Shown: piece after piece, positions 1 through 6,291 of the stretch | How the letters are laid out: each line of letters begins with the position of its first letter | Position numbering within the stretch: position 1 is the stretch's first letter | From: Paracoccaceae bacterium | GTDB lineage: Bacteria > Pseudomonadota > Alphaproteobacteria > Rhodobacterales > Rhodobacteraceae | Assembly (NCBI GenBank): GCA_015487255.1 | Contig: WFQA01000299.1 | Span: forward strand, 1 to 10,690 | Length of the DNA stretch: 10,690 nucleotides | Direction of reading: 5' to 3' | The notes under the pieces: model-generated | The model's input: only the letters and a program-made list of their open reading frames with translations | What the model was told of the DNA's origin: nothing | Database searches by the model: none | Translations under genes and position numbers: made by a program

Positions 1-83
1 TCCATCTCTCCCAGAAAAACCTCACGCTTTGTGCGCTTCTTCTTCTGTGATTGCTCAAACGACGAAAAACTCAACTGCTTCAT
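1..83 (-). CDS. IS5-family transposase, N-terminus (cut by window edge)
   Basis: The minus strand from 83 encodes MKQLSFSSFEQSQKKKRTKR followed by EVFLGEM and continues off the left edge; only 27 complete codons are visible. The pattern of a short MKQ-F opening, a basic K/R run, then (E/D)xFLxEM is the usual N-terminus of IS5-family DDE transposases, just before the conserved 'VVPW' region. A ribosome-binding site (AGAGGG) lies about 6 bases upstream of the ATG. The DDE catalytic residues are not in the window, so whether the transposase is intact cannot be judged. Confidence 0.75.
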   Translation of the reverse strand, partial: MKQLSFSSFEQSQKKKRTKREVFLGEM

Positions 84-147
84 AGCCGGCCCTCTGATTT
101 GCCTATCAAAAGTATATCACAAAATGCGGGAGTTGTTCAGAGGTTCC
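1..147 (-). mobile_element. IS5-family insertion sequence, one terminus (partial)
   Basis: This is the upstream end of an IS element whose transposase gene reads leftwards out of the window. Read on the minus strand, the terminus begins GGAACCTCTGAACAACTCCC at position 147, a GG-starting end of the kind found in IS5-family terminal inverted repeats. About 65 bp of leader follow, then the transposase start at 83. The flanking bases CTAA at 148-151 fit the YTAR target that IS5-group elements duplicate on insertion. The alkD reading frame becomes recognisable exactly at this point. The other end and the second target copy lie outside the window, so the exact boundary is inferred to within 1-2 bases. 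Confidence 0.78.
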
Positions 148-626
148 CTAACATTTTCGAGGCCCGTATCGCTGCGGCAAAGCTTTTGCTTCAGGCCCGG
201 ATCAAACCCGATGAGGCCGTCTGGGCGCTGATCTCCGCATGGGTGCCGGAGTTTGACAGTTGGGCAATCTCTGATCAGGCCAGTTCAGCGGGCAGCAAAA
301 GGCTGGTCGCCCTGCCCGGCCGGCTGGATGAGGTGGAGGCCTGGACCCACTCCAGGCACATGTGGTCTCGCCGCGCGGCTTTGGTGATGACCCTGCCATG
401 GGCCAAGCTCAACCACCCTTCCCCGGCGCAGCAAAAAGCCCGCGCGCGCATTCTGGGCTGGGCCGCACGATATGTGGATGACCATGACTGGTTTATGCAA
501 AAATCCGTGGGCTGGTGGTTGCGTGATCTGTCAAAGCACGATCCGGCACGGGTGCGGGTGTTTCTGGAAAAACACGGTGAGCGGATGAAGCCCTTTGCCC
601 GCAAAATTGCCCGCAAATATCTATAG
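148..626 (+). pseudogene. alkD-like DNA alkylation repair gene, 5' end replaced by an IS insertion
   Basis: The 158 visible codons match the C-terminal two thirds of AlkD-type HEAT-repeat DNA glycosylases, which excise positively charged alkylated bases. Recognisable blocks are NIFEARIAAAKLL, FDSWAISD, HMWSRRAALV and WFMQKSVGWWLRDLSKHDP. The W-x3-D pair in DSWAISD and the Trp of the GWWLRD block correspond to the Trp/Asp/Trp pocket known from Bacillus cereus AlkD, so the active-site residues are retained. About 70 N-terminal residues expected in the family are missing. Upstream of codon AAC (150-152) the sequence becomes IS5 terminus. An in-frame run back to a TTG at 51 exists but encodes IS-derived, non-homologous residues and follows a stop at 48-50. 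The gene ends in TAG at 624-626, overlapping the uvrA stop on the other strand. It is probably non-functional; a hybrid protein started inside the IS is possible but unlikely to fold. Confidence 0.8.
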
Positions 627-3443
627 CATATCCTTGAGGTAAAAGCCGGTATAGCTGTGCCCGGCCCTGGCAATCGCCTCCGGCGTGCCGGCGGCCACGA
701 TCTCGCCGCCACCATCACCGCCCTCGGGGCCGATATCGATGACATGGTCAGCGGTTTTGATCACGTCGAGATTATGCTCGATGACCACCACGGTATTGCC
801 CTGATCAACCAGCTCATGCAGCACCTCGAGCAGCTTTTTGACATCTTCAAAATGCAGCCCGGTGGTTGGCTCGTCCAGAATATAAAGCGTGCGCCCGGTG
901 GAGCGTTTTGCCAGCTCCCTGGAAAGCTTGACCCGCTGCGCCTCGCCGCCCGAAAGCGTGGTCGCCTGCTGGCCAACCTTGATATAACCAAGCCCGACCC
1001 GCAAAAGCGCGGTCATTTTATCGCGAATGCCGGGCACGGCGCGGAAAAAATCCGCCGCCTCCTCGACCGTCATATCAAGCACGTCAGCTATGCTCTTGCC
1101 TTTAAACAGTATTTCCAGCGTTTCGCGGTTAAAGCGCTTGCCCTTGCAACTCTCGCATTCCACATAGACATCGGGCAAAAAATGCATTTCGATCTTGATC
1201 AACCCGTCGCCCTTGCAGGCCTCGCAGCGCCCGCCTTTCACATTAAAGCTGAAGCGCCCCGGCTTATAACCCCGCGCCTTGGCCTCGGGCAGGCCGGCAA
1301 ACCAGTCGCGAATCGGGGTGAACGCCCCGGTATAAGTGGCCGGGTTGGAGCGCGGGGTGCGGCCAATGGCGCGCTGGTCGATATCAATCACCTTATCGAG
1401 GTATTCCAACCCGGTGATCGCCTTGCACGGGGCCGGGATTTGCCGCGCGCGATTGAGGCGCATACTTGCGGTCTTGAAAAGGGTTTCAATCGTCAGCGTC
1501 GATTTTCCGCCGCCGGAAACCCCGGTCACGCAGGTAAAGGTGCCAAGCGGAAAAGTGGCCGTGACCCTCTTAAGGTTATTCCCTGTCGCCTCTTTTACCA
1601 CCAGTTTTTTGCCCGTGCCTTTGCGCCGCTTGGCCGGCACCGGAATGCGGCGCTTGCCGGTCAAATATTGCCCCGTGATCGAGGCTTCGCAGGCCGCGAT
1701 ATCGGCAGGCGTGCCTTGGGCAATAATCTCGCCCCCATGGATGCCCGCGCCGGGGCCGATATCCAGCACATGGTCGGCCTCGCGGATCGCCTCTTCGTCA
1801 TGCTCGACCACCAGCACCGAATTGCCCTGGTCACGCAGGTTTTTGAGCGTGGTGAGCAAGCGGCCATTATCGCGCTGGTGCAGCCCGATGCTTGGCTCAT
1901 CCAGCACATAAAGCACGCCCGTAAGGCCGGAGCCGATCTGGCTGGCAAGGCGAATGCGCTGGCTTTCACCCCCCGAAAGCGTGCCGGAAGCCCGCGCCAG
2001 TGTCAGATAATTCAGCCCGACATTAACCAAAAACCCAAGCCGCTCGCGAATTTCCTTCAAAATAGCCGCAGCGATCTGGTTTTTTTGTTTGGTGAGGCTG
2101 GCAGGCACTGCCTCAACCCAGTCCAGCGCCTCCTGAATGGAAAGCTGCACCACCTGCCCCGCATGTTTATCGGCAATCCGCACCGCCAGCGCTTCGGGCT
2201 TCAGGCGGTAGCCATCGCAGGCCTCGCAATGTTTGGTGTTTTGATAGCGCTCGAATTCCTCGCGAATCCAGTTGCTGTCGGTCTCCCGATAGCGGCGCTG
2301 CATGTTGGGGATCACCCCCTCAAAGGGCCGTTTTACCTCATAAACCCGCCCGCCTTCATCATAGCGAAACTTGATCTCCTCCCCCTTGGAACCATAAAGC
2401 ATAACCTGCTGCACACCTTCTGGAAGTGCGCTCCACGGCAGGGATTTGTCAAATTTGTAATGCCTAGCAATCGCCTCGATGGTCTGGCGGAAGTAAGGCG
2501 ATTTGCCCTTGGCCCACGGGGCGAGCGCACCATTGTAAAGCGTGATCGAGTGGTCGGGCACGATCAGGTTTTCATCAAAAAACATCTCGACCCCAAGCCC
2601 GTCACAGGCCGGGCAGGCGCCAAAGGGCGCGTTGAAGGAAAACAGCCGTGGTTCGATTTCGGGGATGGTGAAGCCGCTGACCGGGCAGGCGTAATTCTCG
2701 GAAAAAACATGGCGCTCGGCATTCTCGTCGGCGATTTCCAGCACGGCAATGCCGTCGGCGAGGTCCAGCGCGGTGCGCAGGCTGTCGGCCAGCCGGGTTT
2801 CCAGACCCTGTTTTAAAACAAGCCGGTCAACCACCACATCGATATTGTGGCGGAACTTTTTGTCGAGCTTGGGTGGCTCGTCCAACTCGTAAAACGCGCC
2901 ATCCACCTTCACCCGCTGAAAGCCGGTTTTTTTAAGTTCGGCGAATTCCTTGGTATATTCGCCCTTGCGGTCGCGCAGGATCGGGGCGAGCAGATAGGCG
3001 CGGGTGCCCGGCTCCATTGCCATAATCCGGTCCACCATTTCCGAAACCTGCTGGGCCTCGATCGGCAGCCCCGTTGCGGGGGAATAAGGCGTGCCGACAC
3101 GGGCAAAAAGCAGGCGCAGGTAGTCGTAGATCTCCGTCACCGTGCCCACGGTCGAGCGCGGGTTTTTGGAGGTGGTTTTCTGCTCGATCGAAATGGCGGG
3201 GGAAAGGCCGGAGATATGATCCATATCGGGCTTTTGCATCATGTCGAGAAACTGGCGCGCATAGGCGCTCAGGCTCTCCACATAACGGCGCTGGCCCTCG
3301 GCATAGATGGTGTCAAACGCAAGGCTGGATTTGCCCGAGCCGGAAAGACCGGTGATCACCACCAGCTTGTCGCGCGGGATATCCACGTCAATGCTTTTAA
3401 GATTATGCGCCCGCGCCCCGCGCAGCTCGATATTTTTGAACAT
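621..3443 (-). CDS. uvrA: UvrABC excinuclease subunit A
   Basis: This is UvrA, the damage-recognition ATPase of nucleotide excision repair, which loads UvrB at DNA lesions. The 940-residue product is the usual length. It has the duplicated ABC-ATPase layout: Walker A GLSGSGKS (32-39), first zinc-finger region (253-280), signature LSGGESQ (489-495), Walker B LYVLDEP (511-517), second Walker A GVSGGGKS (641-648), second zinc finger with C740, C743, C763 and C766, signature LSGGEAQ (830-836) and Walker B LYILDEP (853-859). In the first zinc finger the second Cys position is Ser256 (CPVSG), leaving C253, C277 and C280. I recall this as common in alphaproteobacteria. The ATG at 3443 is chosen because MFKNIELRGARAHNL is the family N-terminus and a purine-rich GGGGGCG lies upstream. 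The frame stays open to 3503, but that would lie beyond the likely promoter. It is divergent from the rhodanese gene, not from ssb as in many proteobacteria. Confidence 0.97.
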   Translation of the reverse strand: MFKNIELRGARAHNLKSIDVDIPRDKLVVITGLSGSGKSSLAFDTIYAEGQRRYVESLSAYARQFLDMMQKPDMDHISGLSPAISIEQKTTSKNPRSTVGTVTEIYDYLRLLFARVGTPYSPATGLPIEAQQVSEMVDRIMAMEPGTRAYLLAPILRDRKGEYTKEFAELKKTGFQRVKVDGAFYELDEPPKLDKKFRHNIDVVVDRLVLKQGLETRLADSLRTALDLADGIAVLEIADENAERHVFSENYACPVSGFTIPEIEPRLFSFNAPFGACPACDGLGVEMFFDENLIVPDHSITLYNGALAPWAKGKSPYFRQTIEAIARHYKFDKSLPWSALPEGVQQVMLYGSKGEEIKFRYDEGGRVYEVKRPFEGVIPNMQRRYRETDSNWIREEFERYQNTKHCEACDGYRLKPEALAVRIADKHAGQVVQLSIQEALDWVEAVPASLTKQKNQIAAAILKEIRERLGFLVNVGLNYLTLARASGTLSGGESQRIRLASQIGSGLTGVLYVLDEPSIGLHQRDNGRLLTTLKNLRDQGNSVLVVEHDEEAIREADHVLDIGPGAGIHGGEIIAQGTPADIAACEASITGQYLTGKRRIPVPAKRRKGTGKKLVVKEATGNNLKRVTATFPLGTFTCVTGVSGGGKSTLTIETLFKTASMRLNRARQIPAPCKAITGLEYLDKVIDIDQRAIGRTPRSNPATYTGAFTPIRDWFAGLPEAKARGYKPGRFSFNVKGGRCEACKGDGLIKIEMHFLPDVYVECESCKGKRFNRETLEILFKGKSIADVLDMTVEEAADFFRAVPGIRDKMTALLRVGLGYIKVGQQATTLSGGEAQRVKLSRELAKRSTGRTLYILDEPTTGLHFEDVKKLLEVLHELVDQGNTVVVIEHNLDVIKTADHVIDIGPEGGDGGGEIVAAGTPEAIARAGHSYTGFYLKDML

Positions 3444-3490
3444 GTCGCCCCCGTTTGCCGCCTGCCTAACATGGTGGCGGCCCAAGCACA

Positions 3491-3519
3491 AATATGAGAA
3501 CATTAGGTAAACATTGCAA
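3491..3519 (-). promoter_or_regulatory. Candidate sigma-70 promoter of uvrA
   Basis: On the minus strand, TTGCAA (3519-3514) and CATATT (3496-3491) are separated by 17 bases. Transcription would start near 3484, about 40 bases before the uvrA ATG at 3443. This supports the 3443 start over the longer open frame to 3503. Spacing is ideal, but each hexamer is imperfect. A GTTC half-site overlaps the -10 region, but a proper alphaproteobacterial LexA box (GTTC-N7-GTTC) is not formed. Confidence 0.45.
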
Positions 3520-3552
3520 GTGTTTTTCCCGGTTTTATAGGGAGATCAAGTA

Positions 3553-3572
3553 ATATTCACTTATTTGAATAT
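3553..3572. promoter_or_regulatory. Palindromic operator candidate resembling SqrR/BigR sites
   Basis: ATATTCA-N6-TGAATAT is a perfect 7-bp inverted repeat. It contains ATTC-N8-GAAT, the motif I recall for the persulfide-responsive ArsR-family repressor SqrR (BigR relatives) of Rhodobacter. The half-site TTGAATAT recurs 14 bp downstream (3579-3586) as a direct repeat. Its place upstream of a rhodanese gene, a sulfane-sulfur enzyme, fits sulfide/persulfide control. The assignment to a specific regulator is inference; no regulator gene is in the window. Confidence 0.45.
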
Positions 3573-3578
3573 CACCCC

Positions 3579-3606
3579 TTGAATATTGATCCACATCAAT
3601 TATCTT
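3579..3606 (+). promoter_or_regulatory. Candidate promoter of the rhodanese gene
   Basis: TTGAAT (3579-3584) and TATCTT (3601-3606) are spaced by 16 bases and would start transcription near 3613, giving a leader of about 28 bases before the ATG at 3641. The FNR box lies within the spacer, which would favour repression when FNR is bound. If FNR activated at -41.5 instead, the start would fall at about 3634, leaving almost no leader. Elements are imperfect, so confidence is low. Confidence 0.35.
3586..3599. promoter_or_regulatory. FNR/FnrL-type box
   Basis: TTGATCCACATCAA is an exact match to the FNR consensus TTGAT-N4-ATCAA, which is also used by alphaproteobacterial FnrL and by Dnr/NnrR-type relatives. 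It is centred 48-49 bases upstream of the rhodanese start codon and about 150 bases from uvrA. The match is seen directly. Oxygen or nitric-oxide control of the rhodanese gene is inferred, and the direction of regulation cannot be decided from sequence. Confidence 0.7.
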
Positions 3607-3640
3607 GCTTGCAACGAAGCCAGATACGAGGGAAACCCCT

Positions 3641-4009
3641 ATGAACATGCCATTTAACCGCCCCGCCGCTGTGCAGGGCATAGCCCCGGGTGATGCGATT
3701 GCCCGGGTTGCCAATAACGAAGCCACACTGATTGATGTGCGAGATATCAACGAGTTGATGTCCTCAGGCACCGCCAAAGGCGCATTGCACATTCCGCTGA
3801 TGATGATGCAGACCAGGGCCGACCCGCGCCACCCGGAGTTTCATCCCGAGTTGGAGACCTCCAAGCCGGTGATTCTTTATTGCGCTTCCGGGGCGCGTTC
3901 AAACATGGCGGCGCAGATGCTGGTCGCCAATGGTTTTAACGAGGTTTACAACCTTGGCGGGCTGATGCACTGGCATCAGGGTGGCGGCGAGATCGTGCCC
4001 GTCGGATAA
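3641..4009 (+). CDS. Single-domain rhodanese-like sulfurtransferase
   Basis: The 122-residue product is one complete rhodanese domain. It has LIDVRDINE near residues 30-38 (the CH2A-type block), GALHIPL near 47-53, and the active-site loop CASGARS with catalytic Cys81, followed by the NLGGLMHW block near the C-terminus. Such proteins move sulfane sulfur between thiosulfate or persulfides and acceptors in the cytoplasm. No signal peptide or membrane segment is seen. ATG 3641 is preferred over a TTG at 3605 because GAGGGAAA sits about 7 bases upstream and the conserved domain starts after it. The gene stands alone: uvrA is divergent, and the HerA-like gene is convergent behind a hairpin terminator. 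The upstream region carries a perfect FNR box and a SqrR-like palindrome, suggesting redox and sulfide control. The physiological sulfur donor and acceptor are unknown. Confidence 0.9.
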   Translation: MNMPFNRPAAVQGIAPGDAIARVANNEATLIDVRDINELMSSGTAKGALHIPLMMMQTRADPRHPEFHPELETSKPVILYCASGARSNMAAQMLVANGFNEVYNLGGLMHWHQGGGEIVPVG

Positions 4010-4023
4010 GTCAAATGACAAAC

Positions 4024-4050
4024 GGGGTCGGGAAAAACCCGGCCCCTTTC
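4024..4050. terminator. Hairpin terminator between convergent genes
   Basis: GGGGTCGGG (4024-4032) pairs with CCCGGCCCC (4038-4046) across an AAAAA loop, giving a 9-bp stem with a single T/G wobble, followed by TTTC. It lies 14 bases past the rhodanese stop and 16 bases past the HerA-like gene's stop on the other strand. It could serve both directions, although the T-run is short on the plus strand and nearly absent on the minus strand. Confidence 0.65.
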
Positions 4051-4065
4051 AACATCCCCCCGGAT

Positions 4066-5586
4066 TCACCGGGATTTGAACAGCGAGCCAAGCAGCCCGC
4101 GCGCAATCGAATTGCCCATCTTGGTACCAAAAGAGCGCGAGAAGGATTTGGCAAAAGCCTGCCCGGCGCTATCACTGCGCCGCTTGACCGGCTTGCTGGC
4201 GCTATAGGTTTTACCGGCGGAATAGCGCCGGGCGGACGTGAACGCGCGCGGGGCATCTGCCTGTTCTTCCGGCTCCTCGGCCGCCTTGGCGCGCGCGGCC
4301 AGTTTTTCATAAGCGCTGACCCGGTCAATGCTGGTATCATAAGCGGTCCCCAGTGCGGATTTGGCCATCACCGCCTTGCGTTCATCCATGCTTAGCGGCC
4401 CAAGCCGCGAGGAAGGCGGGCGGATCAGGGTGCGCTCCACCATCGAAGGCACGCCTTTTTTCTCCAGCAATGAGACCACCGCCTCACCCACCCCGACATC
4501 GCGGATCGCCGCCTCGGTATCAAACCGGGGGTTGGGGCGAAAGGTTTCCGCCGCCGCGCGCAGGGCTTTTTGGTCACGCGGGGTATAGGCGCGCAGGGCG
4601 TGCTGCACCCGGTTGCCAAGCTGGCCCAGAATATCGGAGGGCACATCATCGGGCTGCTGGGTGATGAAAAACACCCCCACCCCCTTGGAGCGGATCAGCC
4701 GCGCCACCTGCTCCACCTTGTCCAGCAGCGCCTTGGGGGCATCGCTGAACAGCAGGTGCGCCTCGTCAAAGAAAAACACGAATTTGGGTTTATCCGGGTC
4801 GCCGACCTCGGGCAGGTTTTCAAACAGTTCTGAAAGCAGCCAGAGCAGGAAAGTGGCATAAAGGCGCGGGGAGCCCATCAGCCGGTCCGCCGCCAGAATA
4901 TTCACCTGCCCCATGCCCGAAGGCGTGGTGGTGATCAGGTCTTCGAGCTGCAGCGCCGGCTCGCCAAAAAACTGCGTTGCGCCCTGGTTTTCCAGCACCA
5001 GCAGGCGGCGCTGGATCGCGCCGATCGAGGCTTTGGAGATATTGCCATAACGCAGCCCGACCTGATCGGCATTTTCCCCGAGCCAGACCAGCAGGCTTTG
5101 CAGATCCTTCAAATCAAGCAGCAGCATCGATTGCTCGTCGGCCACGCGAAAGGCGATATTGAGCACGCCTTCCTGCGCCTCGCTCAGCTCCAGCAGGCGG
5201 GCGAGCAACAATGGCCCCATCTCTGAAATCGTGGTGCGCACCGGGTGGCCCTTTTCGCCAAACAGATCCCAGAAGGTAACCGGAAACGCCTCGTAGCCAT
5301 AATCCTCAAAGCCGATCTTTTGCGCCCGGCTGACCAGCTTTTCGTGCAGCTTATGCGCGGGTGAGCCGGGCACGGCCATGCCCGAAAGGTCCCCTTTCAC
5401 ATCGGCCATGAAAACCGGCACCCCGGCTTTGGAAAAGCTCTCGGCCAGAATTTGCAGGGTTACGGTTTTGCCGGTGCCGGTGGCGCCGGCGATCAGCCCG
5501 TGGCGGTTGGCGTATTTCAGCAGCATTTCCTCGGCAGTGGTATAACCCTCACCTGCCCCGCCAATGAATATCCGGTCGTTTTGCAT
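4066..5586 (-). CDS. HerA/YjgR-type P-loop ATPase (DUF853 family)
   Basis: The 506-residue product matches the YjgR/DUF853 branch of HerA-FtsK-like ATPases, predicted hexameric DNA-translocating motors of unproven cellular role. Visible elements are the N-terminal IFIGGAGEGY, Walker A GATGTGKT (34-41), the MADVKGDLSG block (60-69), Walker B FVFFFDEAH (269-277), the sensor-like ITQQPDDVP (308-316) and LGNRVQHALR (323-332), a typical arginine-containing motif. The last 60 or so residues are a Ser/Arg/Ala-rich, probably disordered and basic tail ending in SLFKSR. ATG 5586 is preferred because AAGGGG lies 5 bases upstream. The GTG two codons earlier (5592) would overlap that ribosome-binding site. 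It stands alone: divergent from the IalB-family gene and convergent with the rhodanese gene. No NurA partner gene is visible, so an archaeal-style HerA-NurA role is not supported. Confidence 0.9.
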   Translation of the reverse strand: MQNDRIFIGGAGEGYTTAEEMLLKYANRHGLIAGATGTGKTVTLQILAESFSKAGVPVFMADVKGDLSGMAVPGSPAHKLHEKLVSRAQKIGFEDYGYEAFPVTFWDLFGEKGHPVRTTISEMGPLLLARLLELSEAQEGVLNIAFRVADEQSMLLLDLKDLQSLLVWLGENADQVGLRYGNISKASIGAIQRRLLVLENQGATQFFGEPALQLEDLITTTPSGMGQVNILAADRLMGSPRLYATFLLWLLSELFENLPEVGDPDKPKFVFFFDEAHLLFSDAPKALLDKVEQVARLIRSKGVGVFFITQQPDDVPSDILGQLGNRVQHALRAYTPRDQKALRAAAETFRPNPRFDTEAAIRDVGVGEAVVSLLEKKGVPSMVERTLIRPPSSRLGPLSMDERKAVMAKSALGTAYDTSIDRVSAYEKLAARAKAAEEPEEQADAPRAFTSARRYSAGKTYSASKPVKRRSDSAGQAFAKSFSRSFGTKMGNSIARGLLGSLFKSR

Positions 5587-5627
5587 TTTCACCCCTTGAT
5601 CTGCTTTGGGATGATGCTACAGGAAAA

Positions 5628-5633
5628 ATTATA
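5628..5633 (-). promoter_or_regulatory. Candidate -10 element of the HerA-like gene
   Basis: The minus strand has a perfect TATAAT here, in an AT-rich patch about 42 bases upstream of the ATG at 5586. No convincing -35 hexamer is found 16-18 bases further upstream, so this is a partial promoter call. Confidence 0.35.
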
Positions 5634-5684
5634 TAAAAACAGCCCCGAATGCGCGCGAATTTTTGCCTAAGCCAAACAGACAAG

Positions 5685-5690
5685 TTGACA
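5685..5690 (+). promoter_or_regulatory. Candidate -35 element of the IalB-family gene
   Basis: A perfect TTGACA lies 58 bases before the ATG at 5748. The expected -10 region (about 5707-5713) has no good match, so only the -35 can be offered. Spacing to the gene is sensible for a leader of about 28 bases. Confidence 0.3.
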
Positions 5691-5747
5691 CGCGCACCAC
5701 TTCCTGACACCAGAGTATTGAACATTTTTTTGCATGAGGAAAACCAG

Positions 5748-6287
5748 ATGCGCCTTGTATTCGCCGCCCTTTTTACCGCCCTGAGCCTGATGGGCACCGC
5801 CCTCTTCGCCCAATCCACCGGCGATTTCCCAACGGCGCAGGAGCTGGAAGACGAGGCCAATGGTGTGGTGGCCCGCTATGAGGGCTGGCAGATCCGCTGC
5901 GCCCCGGACGGGGTGAATTGCCGGATGTTTCAGGTAGCCCAGGATGCCGATGGCAACAACGTGGTGAGCGTAACCATGCAGACCCTGCCCGAAGGTTCCT
6001 CGGCCCAGCTTGGTGTGGTGATGGTTTCACCATTGTTGACCCTGCTGCCCCGCGGGCTTTCCGTATCGGTCGATGAGGGGGTGCCGGCTGCTTATCCGTT
6101 TAGCTGGTGTGACCCGCAGGGCTGCTACTCCCGCTTCGGACTGACCCAAACCCAGGTCGAGGCCTTTAAGCAGGGCAAAGCGGCCAATATCGATATTTTT
6201 GCGGTCACCAACCCCGACCAGGCCGTGCGTGCGGCGCTGCCACTTGCCGGCTTTGGTGATGCGGTGGCCGATCTCGCTGCCCGCTGA
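5748..6287 (+). CDS. IalB-family (invasion-associated locus B) exported protein
   Basis: The 179-residue product begins with a Sec signal peptide: MR, a hydrophobic core of about 17 residues, and probable cleavage at ALFA/QS after residue 21. The mature part has the IalB-family pattern of WQIRC (Cys51) and NCRM (Cys58) near the start, then a central beta-rich section with LLPRGLSVSVDEG and SWCDPQGCYSRF (Cys121, Cys126). The four cysteines could form two disulfides in the periplasm. IalB was named for erythrocyte invasion by Bartonella, but homologues are widespread in free-living alphaproteobacteria, where their role is unclear, so no virulence role should be inferred. ATG 5748 is chosen because GAGGA lies 8 bases upstream and it yields a clean signal peptide; the open frame back to 5649 does not. 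It ends 4 bases from the convergent ketosynthase stop, with no terminator between them. Confidence 0.85.
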   Translation: MRLVFAALFTALSLMGTALFAQSTGDFPTAQELEDEANGVVARYEGWQIRCAPDGVNCRMFQVAQDADGNNVVSVTMQTLPEGSSAQLGVVMVSPLLTLLPRGLSVSVDEGVPAAYPFSWCDPQGCYSRFGLTQTQVEAFKQGKAANIDIFAVTNPDQAVRAALPLAGFGDAVADLAAR

Positions 6288-6291
6288 TCAT

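Noticed and set aside
51..149. In-frame N-terminal extension of the alkD remnant from a TTG at 51
   Set aside because: These bases are the IS5 terminus and leader; the encoded residues do not resemble the AlkD N-terminus.
31..231. A 66-codon plus-strand frame near the left edge
   Set aside because: It crosses the IS end and the alkD remnant in the wrong frame and shows no family features.
657..2816. A 719-codon open frame on the plus strand opposite uvrA
   Set aside because: It lies wholly antisense to a textbook uvrA and shows no domain pattern. Long antisense frames are expected opposite GC-rich coding DNA.
3486..3501. Possible LexA (SOS) box at the uvrA promoter
   Set aside because: On the minus strand it reads GTTC-N8-GTGC. 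The spacing is 8 rather than 7 and the second half-site has a mismatch to GTTC.
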